A stretch of 64,000 nt of DNA from Aplidium turbinatum. Lineage: Eukaryota; Chordata; Ascidiacea; Aplousobranchia; Polyclinidae. Position 1 is the first letter of the stretch. Each line of letters starts with the position of its first letter. Under the pieces are notes generated by a model that worked only from the letters and a program-made list of their open reading frames with translations, had not been told where the DNA came from and ran no database searches. Positions 37,301 through 46,211 of this stretch are shown here, in pieces. Both the position numbers and the translations under genes were made by a program. Location: assembly GCA_918807975.1 (NCBI GenBank), contig OU964930.1:18284372-18348371 (forward strand), read 5' to 3'.

Positions 37301-39382
37301 TTTATACGATGCAAAAACAACAACATTTTACTCTACGCAGCAACAGACCGAAAGAGTATGTTTTTGTAGTACATCTCTGACGTGGATTAATTACGTGAAT
37401 CATCTGAAGTGTTTAATTCCTATGCAATAAGCTCGTAAAAGTTTTGATCGATTTGGGTGCCACTTCACCGCGCAGTTATGAAACCACTTCAAATTCACAT
37501 TAAGACCTCATTCAAAGTTCATTCAGCGTGACACTAACCTGCTTGGATGCTTCAGGACTTTCTCAAAAGTGTCCGCATCAATGCGGAGATCAAGCAAGTG
37601 GCTTGGGACGACGTTCCCGGGCAGGACTTGAGCGCCTCGGCTGAGTTCGCCATTCACGATCCTTCCAAGCAAGCAGGCGGTCACTATGACAGCAGCGAGA
37701 ATCTTCACGCTTCGCAGACGCAGCCGATCAATTCTTTAGTGAACGATGTGCCGTCTTACTTAAACGTAAGTGTTGGTTGTTTCGTGCGTGGAGATAACCT
37801 CAACGTTTGTACTTGAGGAGCACATTTTTAAAAGCAGATTACTAATTACCGTACTAAGTTTCAATAATTGTTAATATTTCTTTTAACAACTTTCTGTTAA
37901 TGTACTTGTGTTGAAAGATTTTACAGCTTTACGACCTCTCAGCAAGACATGCTGAGACGGTGAATATTTTTTGCATGCACACGGACCAATTCGCTGTTGT
38001 CTTCGTTCAGGCAACTGTTCTAGGGAAAGTATTGTGAACACAAATAACTTTAAGTTTCTGCTTAAGTCGAAGGTTTGCATCGACTTGTAAATGTCAAACT
38101 GTTGCAAATCCCAACAATATATTTCACATTGATTTAACATCTACATTCGTTGAATAAATGTAAAAAGATAGATGTTGTTCTTTAGAAGGCTCCATATATC
38201 GTTATTAACCGGACTATTGCTTCCTTTTGCTCAACAGCTGTGTGTGAACAATGAACATCCACCAGTGTAAAATAATTTGTTTATTCTGTTGCTGGCTTGT
38301 GCTAACCTTTGCTTTGAATTTGTCCGTTGTTGTCTGTCTTTCTGCAGTGAATCATGTTTGCGTATTTGTCAATTTGTGCGTTTTATTTATTGTACGAATG
38401 TCCCGGTTCGTGTGAGTGACAACATATTATGTTTAAAATTTTGTAGGTTTAAAGTATCTAACACGTTGTAAAGTGCAAATAATTTGGTGACGATAACGAC
38501 TATTGATTTGTACTTCACAGTGTCGCTGTGTCACGAAAATTAATGTAATAGTAACTTGAATTTTCCTGTTATTGTCTAGTTTAGATGCGAGAATATCTAA
38601 AACTCAAGTTTCACGAAGTTAAGTCATTAAACTTCACAGTAATGCACGTGATAATGGGGTTAGCACTTAGGCTCTTTCTTTAAAGCGGTTTCTTTTGTAA
38701 GGCAAAATGCAACATTGCACTTGTCACTCGAATGGCTGTGACTCTACCACTACTAGCAAGTACGGATTATTTTGATGAGTTCTGCTCGAAAAAAGTTGTT
38801 CAATATGTGGTGACATCATGATTCATGAACCATAGCTCTTCTGTAGTGCGAGGCAACTCCAGGTGTTTAACTGTTTAGCTACTACAGTATACTTCCCACT
38901 TCCCAGTATACAAATCAGCTTGTTAATATATTGATTCAACGTTTGCATACGTTAAATCTATCTTAAAGGGCTGATTAGTTGACTTGGTTCTTGGTTTGAT
39001 AATACGGGTGGTTTTGTTTTCATGATTGTGATTCGTGGTATTTTTTGTCAACAACCATTTTTGTTGCTACGACAATCTCGGTTTAATTGCGCTTCATTTT
39101 AGACCCGCGCATAATCCCATTACACGCTTCTGTAGAATTTAGTGGTTCAGATATCGTGCTAGTTTGATTACACGACTCAGCAACTTTTGTACTTTGCAGC
39201 GAATCAACTCATTGATCCGTTCCCAACGAGCTTCAACCGCCGTCACATTCCTCTACTTACCAGCGCCACCTTACGGTTGCAATCCAAACGAATATGTCGA
39301 CATGCTCACCAAAATCAGCAACGACCTGGGACCAACCTTCTTTGTGCATGGGCTATCGCATGTCATATCAACTGCTTTGTAG
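22326..39382 (+). CDS. SLC12A9: Solute carrier family 12 member 9 (complete, 18 exons)
   Basis: Orphan member of the cation-chloride cotransporter family (also CIP1). Vertebrate SLC12A9 is reported to bind NKCC1 and to act in lysosomes; the substrate here is inferred only. Exons: 22326-22442, 22890-23121, 24002-24149, 24530-24688, 25278-25396, 27037-27144, 28334-28445, 30323-30480, 30738-30945, 32120-32312, 32829-32964, 33297-33476, 34067-34178, 34738-34942, 35753-35878, 36710-36880, 37556-37765, 39200-39382. All junctions are GT-AG and phases close, giving 958 aa against 914 in human. Landmarks: [11 protein letters not shown] at the first helix, [100 protein letters not shown] and the C-terminal [10 protein letters not shown]. 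Four N-glycosylation sequons (NDT, NYS, NIS, NFT) cluster in the loop encoded by exons 5-6. The acceptor of exon 14 (GAAAAAG) is weak. I see no disabling change. Confidence 0.96.
23283..23692. mobile_element. MITE in SLC12A9 intron 2 (GCATGGCTACC ends)
   Basis: The left end CATGGCTACC and right end GGTGGCCATGC are inverted, and inside them GGCCTGATTTGTC pairs with GACAAATCAGGCC. A second copy of the family, same structure, lies at 39957-40364 just past the gene's stop codon. No coding capacity or clear target duplication is seen. Confidence 0.7.
24912..25026. mobile_element. Possible short MITE in SLC12A9 intron 4
   Basis: ACTAAAAGACTCAAGTTGCAA at the left mirrors TTGCAATGACTTTTAGT at the right, around a GC-richer centre. 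The spacing and ends suggest a 115-bp MITE, but no target duplication supports it. Confidence 0.4.
25751..26417 (-). mobile_element. Penelope-like retroelement 3' end with inverted flanking copies
   Basis: The minus-strand frame 26094-26294 ends in [20 protein letters not shown]...NNPPWNRQL, the C-terminal pattern downstream of the GIY-YIG domain in Penelope-like elements. About 150 bp of 3' sequence (25751-25900) is repeated in inverted orientation at 26268-26417, an arrangement typical of truncated Penelope insertions with an inverted terminal copy. Each arm carries a hammerhead-like core (CTGAAGA, a 6-bp hairpin, GAAA). Most of the element, including the reverse transcriptase, is absent. 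It lies in SLC12A9 intron 5. Confidence 0.75.
26282..26309 (+). ncRNA. Hammerhead-ribozyme-like motif (degenerate?)
   Basis: CTGAAGA at 26282-26288 is followed by the perfect hairpin GACATC-GTGT-GATGTC (26290-26305) and GAAA (26306-26309). This is the order of a hammerhead core: CUGANGA, stem II, GAAA. One G (26289) is unpaired between the core and stem II, and I cannot define a cleavage triplet with a convincing stem I. The inverted copy at 25863-25890 keeps the same motif on the minus strand. Penelope-like elements are known to carry hammerhead motifs in their terminal repeats. Confidence 0.45.
26648..26785. repeat. Palindromic MITE family P, two adjacent copies
   Basis: The first copy (26648-26713) is a stem of CAGCAAAATCCGTCG and TTGATTCAACGTCTGCAGACGTTGAA-type sequence centred on CTGCAG. 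The second (26730-26785) shows the TCGAATCAATGCAAAAA half. See the copy at 39710-39800 for the full 91-bp form. Intron 5 of SLC12A9. Confidence 0.75.
27556..27778 (-). mobile_element. SINE family 2 (copy 2)
   Basis: Read on the minus strand it contains CAGCGGATAAGATACTCG (A-box region) and the body block GTGCCGAAGGCTTAATACG, matching 16348-16640. The B box is degraded. Intron 6 of SLC12A9. Confidence 0.75.
28598..28773. mobile_element. Foldback element FB3
   Basis: The left arm reads TTCGGTGAGTCCGATTCGGT and the right arm carries the reverse complement in two and a half units of about 15 bp (CGGTGAGTCCGATT). The loop contains CCTCTAACCCCTAACCCTAA, again telomere-like. The element is flanked by a 9-bp duplication TATAATATG (28589-28597, 28774-28782). 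Intron 7 of SLC12A9. Confidence 0.75.
29930..30070 (-). mobile_element. Penelope-like 3' end fragment
   Basis: On the minus strand, TTGATAAGGGC, a hairpin and GGCCGAAAACGTTTG give the same layout as the hammerhead-like arms at 25751-26417, and AAACGTTTGTAGC matches their AAACGTTCG context. There is no coding sequence. Assignment rests on that motif only. Intron 7 of SLC12A9. Confidence 0.4.
32380..32585 (-). mobile_element. tRNA-like SINE, family 3 (single copy)
   Basis: On the minus strand the sequence has a B box GGTTCGACACC, an A-box-like GAGCGGTGAGACCGCTGG upstream of it, and a body with CTGTGCCTTTGGCAGGACAC, a block common in invertebrate SINEs. No second copy occurs in the window to confirm it. 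Intron 10 of SLC12A9. Confidence 0.5.
32744..32785. repeat. Half copy of palindromic MITE P
   Basis: CAGCTAACAAAATCTGTCAC followed by TACATTGGTTTCAACGTCT is the left half of the family. The mirrored half is missing. It lies just upstream of SLC12A9 exon 11. Confidence 0.5.
33013..33223 (-). mobile_element. SINE family 1 (copy F)
   Basis: The tRNA-like head is well preserved on the minus strand (TAGCTCAGTTGGTTAAGTGC, B box GGTTCGACTC). The tail is truncated at ACCGAGATTGACAGAAT. It occupies most of SLC12A9 intron 11, so about two-thirds of that 332-bp intron is SINE. Confidence 0.8.
33939..33986. repeat. Half copy of palindromic MITE P
   Basis: CAGACAGCAAAATCCGTCAT then TACATTAATTCAACGTCTGC stops at the CTGCAG centre; the mirror half is absent. 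SLC12A9 intron 12, about 80 bp before exon 13. Confidence 0.6.
35955..36030. repeat. Palindromic MITE P, complete copy
   Basis: TTTTTGCATTGATTGAACGT and ACGTTGAATCAATGTAAAAA form the two arms around CTGCAG. SLC12A9 intron 15. Confidence 0.75.
36232..36267. repeat. Palindromic MITE P interrupted by FB4
   Basis: CCAGCAAATCAGCCTCATTT followed by TACATTGATTTAAC is the left half of a P copy. Foldback FB4 inserted at its centre, since the 8-bp duplication GATTTAAC belongs to the MITE core. Confidence 0.6.
36268..36552. mobile_element. Foldback element FB4 (AATTCTTCGTAAA units)
   Basis: The arms are runs of a unit of about 14 bp near AATTCTTCGTAAAC (left) and its reverse complement (right). The ends are GGTTATAGGCG and, on the opposite strand, GGTGTCCGACG. 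Flanked by a perfect 8-bp duplication GATTTAAC (36260-36267, 36553-36560). The termini begin GGT as in FB2, while the unit sequence is entirely different. SLC12A9 intron 15. Confidence 0.85.
37122..37205. repeat. Palindromic MITE P, diverged copy
   Basis: CTAGCAAATATGGTCGTTTT, TGCATTGATACAATGTC, then GGATCAATCTAAAGAAGATC. The two arms have diverged, and the CTGCAG centre has become CGGAAG. SLC12A9 intron 16. Confidence 0.55.
38110..38180. repeat. Palindromic MITE P, diverged copy
   Basis: CACATTGATTTAACATCTAC is followed by GTTGAATAAATGTAAAAAG. SLC12A9 intron 17. Confidence 0.55.
38911..38980. repeat. Palindromic MITE P copy
   Basis: CAAATCAGCTTGTTAATATA, TTGATTCAACGTTTGCATAC, then GTTAAATCTATCTTAAAGGG and CTGATTAG. 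SLC12A9 intron 17. Confidence 0.6.
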
Positions 39383-39709
39383 AGAATTTACTATAGGGCC
39401 TTTGATTGTATTTTATTCTCTTGTATTTTAAAGTTTTTGTTTTTGGTGTTTCTTTATCTGTGACCATACTAGTTTTTGTACACGTGATATTTTCCATTGC
39501 TGCATGATGTGGAAGTGGCAGCCATGGATATTGGATAGACTAAAAGAAAATTGGAATCGCAGTAGAAACCAACTCAACATTGAGGTATGTGGGTCCCGAC
39601 GACAAGCATTCTTTCATCACTTGCAAAAAAGATTTTGGCTAAACCGAATCAAGCTATGTTGATAACCAGCAGCATTGACAACATTAGTGGAAGAATCATT
39701 CCAGCTGCC

Positions 39710-39800
39710 CAGACAACAAATCAACCGTTTTTTACATAAATTCAACGTATGCACATTGCACACGTTGAATCAAAGTAAAAAACGGTTGATTTGCTGTCTG
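39710..39800. repeat. Palindromic MITE P, best complete copy
   Basis: A 91-bp near-perfect hairpin: CAGACAACAAATCAACCG at the left pairs with CGGTTGATTTGCTGTCTG at the right, the inner arms are TTCAACGT and ACGTTGAA, and the loop is about 13 bp. This copy shows that the family's true ends are CAGACA. It lies 330 bp past the SLC12A9 stop codon. Confidence 0.8.
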
Positions 39801-39956
39801 TGAGCAAACAGGAACAGGTCTGTAAAAGTCTGTAAGCCGTTTGGTTTCAGAAAAAGTTCCAAATAATGCAGAAACGACCTGTTTCATGGAATCACTCCGT
39901 CAGAGGTTTAAAATAGAGCTTTGGCAGATCGTCTGTATTGCAATAGTAGCTTCATG

Positions 39957-40364
39957 CATGGCTACCTGCAGATGTGGCTTGGTTTATCACATTTTCAGAT
40001 TTGACTACCGCTTCTTCTTTTACTGTTTGACTGAAATTTTCTTAGGTTTTTTGACTCAATGATATAAAAGCTTTTTGTTACCTTGTGGAAGCAGTGAAAA
40101 ATGAGAAAAAATAAGTTAAAAAAAAGTGCAATCAAACTGTTAGCAAGCCGCCAACTGTCTGACTGAAATTTTCTGAATAAAATTGTTTTTGTGTTTCAAA
40201 GCCTGATGATGTTAAAACCCTATTTGTCACCCCAAAAAGACATTAGAAAAGCTGTTAAATATTATTTTTAGAAAAATTTCATTCAGACGGTTACCACAAG
40301 TTGACAAAATCTGAAAAAGTCTGCAGAATGTAGCAAACCACCCCGTACCTCTTGGTAGCCATGC
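39957..40364. mobile_element. MITE downstream of SLC12A9 (second copy of 23283 family)
   Basis: Ends CATGGCTACC and GGTAGCCATGC, with an interior resembling the intron 2 copy in inverted orientation. It contains the first AATAAA after the stop codon (40176). Confidence 0.7.
40176..40181 (+). terminator. Candidate SLC12A9 polyadenylation signal
   Basis: This is the first canonical AATAAA after the stop codon at 39382, about 0.8 kb downstream, and it lies inside a MITE. No closer canonical signal is visible. Variant signals cannot be excluded. Confidence 0.35.
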
Positions 40365-40793
40365 TCAAGGTATTGTGAACCGGTCAACTTATCTGCTTTT
40401 GTAATATCGATGCATCGTATTGTTGTTCAGGTGGTAGTAGCCTAGTGTAAAATTGCGTATTGTCTAGTGTCCACTGCTTTTATTTCTCATTTTCATGCAG
40501 TGCCAGATTACTTCTTGTAAAGTTAAACGTCCAATTCATTTAGCAGTTGCCTGTTGGGGTTTGCTTGCTCAAACGTCTTGTGCTGTAGAGTTCACTATTT
40601 GTAGTCAATCTTATCAGAGATTGAAAATATTTTCGCCAACAGTAAGATTTTTGAAATGCGTGCCGTATTTTTAAACTTATTCCTTTCAACGTTTTTTCTG
40701 AATAGTTTTTGATTTTAATACCTTGATCTTTTGCTGGTTGCGTTTGTCTGAATGTAGCTTTGTTTGGTGCAGGATTTCCCAAGCGCTTTTTAC

Positions 40794-41112
40794 CAGGGCT
40801 GTGGAGTCAGGCGAAAAGTGTATGACGCCTACTCGATTTATGACTGACCGCCTCCGGCTTCAGGGTTGCCAGATTTTTTTTTATTCAATCTCACTTTAAT
40901 TGTGATCGAAATTGAATTGGCGACTTACACAAAAACTGACGAGACCAAATACTTCTATTTTGAGGTAAAGTTTTAGAGTGAAATACTGAAAAAAAAAATG
41001 CAAACAAAATTTTTATTGTTCATCGTTTTGTATCAAGTCGAAGTTGGTCTTTTCTTTAACGACTCCGACTCTGGACACGCTAAAACTCCTCGACTCTAAC
41101 TCCACAGCTCTG
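40794..41112. mobile_element. hAT MITE, TSD CTTTTTAC
   Basis: A 319-bp element with ends CAGGGCTGTGGAGTCA and, on the other strand, CAGAGCTGTGGAGTTA. A perfect 8-bp duplication CTTTTTAC flanks it (40786-40793, 41113-41120). The CAGAGCTGTGGAGTC end is a widespread hAT type. Non-coding. Confidence 0.9.
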
Positions 41113-41120
41113 CTTTTTAC

Positions 41121-43032
41121 AACTGAAGTATGCATTTCGGTTGTAAAAAAGAATCCAGCAACCGGTAGGCTATGTACCGGTAATTTTTAACAAGGTTCGT
41201 AGAAGATATCAGTTTGAATGTCTGCGCGCTCGGCAACACTGGGCGTCGGGGTGTTTTGAATGCTACAACTGCACATATTCTTAAACACAACTGGGTGGTG
41301 GTCAATTTGACATGTACAAGTACTGTAGGTCATCGCTAGACATATTTTCACTCGATGTTTTGGTAATTTTGTTTTTATGCATGGTGGTGCCATACCCTGC
41401 TGTTGTTGAAGTGTTATTGAATCGTTGAGCGTCATATCCTAATAAAATATATCAGTTTAAATAAGCCAAAGCGGTTTTGGCCATAAAAATGACCCAGTGA
41501 AACTGTACAGCTGCTCGTATTGTGCTTGGGTTTATGCGAGCTCTTTTTCTCCCACTTCATTGTGTTACGTTTAGTGCAATATCACACTCTTTGTGGTGCA
41601 GCACGGCTGTGATTTTGAATTTATCGCTTTTTGATTTTAGCTGCGTCAAAAAAGAATTCTGCAGCCGAACACATCATTCTTGTTCCTGTGATGGACCTGT
41701 CCTGTTATTGCAAATCCTTTGTAATCTGCGAAGACGCTACTCACGCTGAGCGTTCGCAGTTTATAAAATATTCATAGTGGCATTTGTTTTGTCGATAAAC
41801 AAGGTACTGGTTGCACTGGCAGATCCAGAGGGTAGCAATCGCCTCCCACCCTGAATCACAGAAAAGTAGCTTTATTCACGATATATATTTGAAGTCGCCC
41901 CCACTCCCCAAAGCTACTTGCTGGATCTGCTCCTTGTTGGTTGTGCTTTGAAATAGATACCGTATGCCTACATTGGTATTGTCAGTATTCACAATAGTTG
42001 TTTCAGGTATTTATCCTGTAGTGTAAACCATTAAGATGGATCCAGTGGAGTGGTGCCACACTTCGTTTCCAATCTGCCATGTAATCAAAACCCGATGCTG
42101 TCACCGCAAGTCAACTCTTCAACAAACAATAAAACAACATGTACCGTATGTTTTTGCTTTTCCTTTCGCATCCGTTAGATGAACGTTGCAACTAGCTACG
42201 GCTAGAAACCGTAATATTGCTGAGGACCACCCAAACTTGGTAGTATTTAAAGATGGAACTGTTGCACGCTATGTCACATGTTTGGAAGAATGTACAAAAA
42301 TGAAATGAATGAATTTACATCAAAACTAAATGGCGGTTTTGGTTTCGACGCCACTGGCCATAAGTTGATTCTCAAACTCAAATTGCTCTGAGGGCCAAAT
42401 GAACTGGAAGGCCGCAATACTTTTTTGTATTACGGAAAGTTAAGCCTGTTTCCCTGGCCCATTCCGTCATTTTAAATTTGCGAATGGGTGCTACAGTTCA
42501 CGAACATTCGATGTACACCCTCCTTTCACAAGCACCTCGACTCCACAACCTAAGCTGGTGGACCTTTCCCCGGGTACATAGCCACCGCAAAATTACACTG
42601 TTCCCCGCCGCCGTGGGTGTGGCAGGCCGGTTCTTTGATATCTCTGGCCTTGCTATGTTTATTATGCTCTTCTCGCCGTGTCAATTCATTTGTACTCGCG
42701 CGTTGTCGATGCTGATAAAACAGTTCATCACCCTTCAATAAACAAAATAACAAGAGTAAGAACGCAATAAAAGAGATAGTAGGCCTAATAAGAACAAACA
42801 GATAAACAACACTGTAAAAAAATCCAAACAGAACGACGGACCTGAAGAACAAAAATCTGTTACCAAAATACCCACTCTCAAAAAGCGCAGAAAGAAAACG
42901 AAGTCCTTGAACTGACTGCCGCAAATGGGATAACAAGGTTGCTATTGCGATAATTCACAAGAAGTGAATAGGCAATGTGATTGTGATGTAACAATCAGAG
43001 TTTCTTGTACGCATTGAAATGACGCGACAATG
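41121..43032. other. Unassigned non-coding DNA
   Basis: No gene is supported. The open frames at 41522-41749 and 42550-42936 show no recognisable domain. Small inverted motifs (CAGATCCAGA near 41839 and CTGGATCTG near 41923) may bound a short MITE, without a target duplication. A GC-richer patch near 42360-42470 may be an old element end. Confidence 0.3.
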
Positions 43033-43553
43033 GGCTAGGGCAGGGGTGTGCGGCCCGCGGGCCAAGTGTGGCCCGCAAAGAAAAATTGTGCTGCCCGCGA
43101 AGATGTGCCAGTTTTGAATTGTGTGCGGCCCGCGAAACGTGTTTATAATTTAGTTTAGTCTGGTAGTCTACGTGCAAAAAATTCATTGTAGAGTGGATTG
43201 TACATTTCCACCTTCTGTTAACCATTTAGAAATCTCCCACCGGCGACGGCTAATTCGATTGTATTTAATTATTTGGAACGTCAGTAGATCAGAGGCACAG
43301 AATTGCTCAGAGAATAGCTCAAACTATGAAACCGTATTCTGACGGTAATTTTGTGAAGCAGTGTCTTATCGATGTCGCAGAAGAAATGTGCCCTAAAATG
43401 AAGAGTGAGGTCGAGAAAATAAGTCTGTCACGCAGGGCCGTAGCCAGACCGCAGAGCAAGGGGGGGCCGAAAAAATTTGAATGATTTTGGCATTTTAACC
43501 TCTTAAACACCGGTATCCACAAAAATTGCAATATGTCAGTTTAGTGTTAAGAC

Positions 43554-44054
43554 CAGTAGCGTAGCCAGGAATTTTGAAAGGAGAGGTTTTGACGACCGGC
43601 GGGCGAAGCCCGACGGCGTGTTCGCCTAAGACGACACCCAGCGACGGGGGGTCTGGGGGGCCTCCCCCAGAAAAATTTGAAAAATTACTTTGAATTTGGT
43701 GCATTCTGAGAGCATTTTCAACAAAAATGTGGGTATGAATATTCCTGTAAAATGATGCTGTCAGGTGGCATAGCAAAAGGATAAGATCATGTTTTCTTCA
43801 GCATTTTTCGGAAATAAAGCTAAGTCTCTATGTTTTCTTGTTGCTAATTCCTGGCTGAGATGTTTGAATGTTAGGTATTGGCACAACTCGCTCTTTTAAT
43901 GCAGTTTTGTTTAAAATTAGGCAAATTTTTTTAGACTGAAAGCATCATGCTCAAGCATAAAGAGACTGAAAGCATCATTCTCAATATCGTGACGTCACAC
44001 GCGTGCCAAAGGGGGGGGGTTGTAACCCCCCCCCCCCCTTTGGCTACGCCACTG
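43554..44054. mobile_element. hAT MITE, inner layer of triple nest, TSD GTTAAGAC
   Basis: Ends CAGTAGCGTAGCCAG and, on the other strand, CAGTGGCGTAGCCAA; perfect 8-bp duplication GTTAAGAC (43546-43553, 44055-44062). 501 bp, non-coding. Its termini resemble those of the middle layer, so the two are related hAT lineages. Confidence 0.92.
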
Positions 44055-44147
44055 GTTAAGACCAACACTGGTCTCTTATCACGGCAACCATATTACAATG
44101 ACCAACATAACAAAGCAATTGTTGACTTGTTGTATAAATAGCGGTAC

Positions 44148-44549
44148 TTGTTACGAGCAAAAACTTTAACTGGCTCGAAGAAGCTACTGCCGAGGATTTT
44201 GATATTTATGATTACATTCCGCCTATACAACCGTGAGCTAGTCTATTGCAATTGCAGTCGCGGATGTTTGGATGCAAGCCGTCTCACAAACAAGTTTAAA
44301 TCGATAGATTTCGATACAGAATGTTCAAAGGCCATAAGCACTAAGTTTGCCTGTCTTGGTTGTAACATGCTCCGTCTAGTGGGAGCGTCAGCCCTTGTTA
44401 ACACTGAGAATCCACACTCACAAACGGCAGTGTTAGATTCAAATGTAGCAATATCTGCTGCAAGGTTGAACACTTCACAGATCAGAAAACTAGAAACAAA
44501 ATTTATTTACACTGATTGGATTGAAGAAAAAAAAATAAACACTGCTTAA
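44148..44549 (+). CDS. Unidentified ORF inside nested hAT element
   Basis: 133 codons from ATG to TAA. Two Cys pairs are visible (CNCSRGC and CLGC). No family is recognised, and it may be a remnant of that element's own transposase or chance. It is bounded by the middle-layer hAT, so it is not a host gene. Confidence 0.25.
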   Translation: MLRAKTLTGSKKLLPRILIFMITFRLYNRELVYCNCSRGCLDASRLTNKFKSIDFDTECSKAISTKFACLGCNMLRLVGASALVNTENPHSQTAVLDSNVAISAARLNTSQIRKLETKFIYTDWIEEKKINTA

Positions 44550-46211
44550 CTGCACAAATTTGGTTTATCACTGCACAGATTGGTTATCACTGACCCTTAG
44601 AATTAAGTATGGTAAGTAATGGGTATGAATTAAGAATGGTAAGTATTTAAGAATGGTAAGAATTAAGTATAGCCTAATTTGTACCGGTTTGTAGGCCTGC
44701 TGGAAATCCATTCCCTCTTTGTTAGGTTATCATTCTTTCCCAAAACATTTTTATTTTACTCAGTTTCTGACAATTTTTTTACCAACCTAACACGTGTTGG
44801 CCTTGGTTGAATTGAACCTGTTGAGGTTGCCAAAGGAGGAGTTAGGGGGGGGGGGGGGGCGAAATTGTTTAATCATCATAGCTGTTAACTAAACAAAACA
44901 ATTGTAGTTAATTGGACCAGTTGGAGCTGTGCAACGGGAAAATGGGAAAAATCATTATAATTGCAGCTGTTGTTCAAGAATGTTGGGATTTTGCCAGGGG
45001 GGGGCGAAATTTTTTTCAGGGGGGGGCGAGGCCCCCCCTGGCCCCCGGCTGGCTACCGGCCTGCTGTCACGGTGGACGATAGCGAGGCGTATCGATGATC
45101 TTGCCTGTGATATTAGTGACACTCTCAGGGATAAGGTGAAGAACTTTGTTTCATGGAGTTTTGCGATCGATGAAAGTACGGACCAGAAGGACACAGCACA
45201 GTAGGCCTTATTTGCGAAAGGAGTGGACAAAAACTTGAACGAAAGGAAAGAGCTTCTGTCATTACATTCAATGAAGGGCACGACAACTGGTGCTGACATC
45301 TTTACTGAAGTAATTGATGCTTTTGACAAGTTTGAATTGGACTTGTCCAGCTTATGCGGAATCGCAACTGATGGTGCTCGATCCATGTCCGGAACTGGCA
45401 TTGGATTCATAGGTCTCTTGAAGTCTACCTTGAGGGAGAGTAAAATCGATGATGACATAGCAATTTTTCATTGTAGCATTCACCAGCAAAACCTGTGCGC
45501 AAAACCCTTGAAGTTCAAACATGTCTTGAGCCCGGTTATTAAGGCAGTAATTTCATTCGAGCACGAGGGCTCAACCATCGTCAGTTTAAAAGTTTCTGAA
45601 TGATCTCAACACGACACATAAAGATCTACTTTACTTTTCCGAGGTGCGTTGGTTAAGCAAAGGCTGCATGTTGCAACGATTTTACGAACTGCGGAAAGAA
45701 GTCATCAATTTTTTGATTTTTACCGAAAACATTTCTACCAAGATGACTTTTCACATTCGAAAAAATTCATGGCTTCAAAAATGGCTCTTTTTAGCTCAAC
45801 GTATTTGTGCGAACAATTTTTTTCTAAAATGGGCGTCGTAAAACCGCCCTATCGATCGGTTCTGACAGACAAACACTTGGAAAATGGACTTCGAATTGCG
45901 AGCACTTCCATTAAAGTAAATTTGGAAAAAGTCGTCGGGAAAAAAAGCCAGCTTTAAATTTCTCACTGAACTCGTAGTCGGTGTGACAATACATTTGAAT
46001 AGCAGATTTCTTCAGAAATTTATGCGTCTTAACTTAATATTTCTGCGAGGAGATCACCTATAATATAAAAGATCAATAACAAAAATAAACTACTTTTTTG
46101 TGCCTGCAACTACTATAAAGCATATGTTAAATAAACGTGCGGCCCGCGGTTTCACCCAGATATTTATATATGGCCCTTCTTTAATAAAGGTTGGACACCC
46201 CTGGGCTAGGG

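Larger units (their letters stand above)
43433..45063. mobile_element. hAT element, middle layer of triple nest, TSD CTGTCACG
   Basis: Ends CAGGGCCGTAGCCAG and, on the other strand, CAGGCCGGTAGCCAG; perfect 8-bp duplication CTGTCACG (43425-43432, 45064-45071) taken from the coding sequence of the outer transposase. G/C tracts sit inside both ends. It contains a 133-codon frame of unknown nature and a third hAT at 43554-44054. Confidence 0.92.
43290..45957 (+). pseudogene. hAT transposase, split by a nested element
   Basis: The N-side piece (about 43310-43432, reading AQTMKPYSDGNFVKQCLIDV) resumes at 45072 (RRIDDLACDISDTLRDKV). It then carries the catalytic-core landmarks SFAIDESTDQKDTAQ, LCGIATDGARSMSG and IFHCSIHQQNLCAKPLKFKH, EVRWLSKGCMLQRFYELR, and the C-terminal STYLCEQFFSKMGVVKPPYRS and LTDKHLENGLRIA. 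This is the GTF2IRD2/ZBED-like hAT group. Besides the insertion it has an in-frame stop near 45202 and frame breaks near 45600-45720. Confidence 0.88.
43041..46203 (+). mobile_element. hAT transposon, outer layer of triple nest, TSD GGCTAGGG
   Basis: Ends are CAGGGGTGTGCGGCCCG and, on the other strand, CAGGGGTGTCCAACC, with a perfect 8-bp duplication GGCTAGGG (43033-43040, 46204-46211). Its transposase reads on the plus strand and is interrupted by a second hAT element at 43433-45063. Removing that insert leaves about 1.5 kb, close to what remains of a decayed autonomous element. Confidence 0.92.

Noticed and set aside
37523-37708. Minus-strand ORF starting with a signal-peptide-like [15 protein letters not shown]
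   Set aside because: It is antisense to SLC12A9 exon 17, which aligns well with the family and has matching splice phases.
41839-41931. Short inverted motif CAGATCCAGA / CTGGATCTG
   Set aside because: The pairing is only about 9 bp with no target duplication, so it is too weak to list as an element.
42550-42936. 128-aa minus-strand ORF with hydrophobic runs
   Set aside because: No family match, no splice context and no neighbouring exons; the composition fits AT-rich chance sequence.
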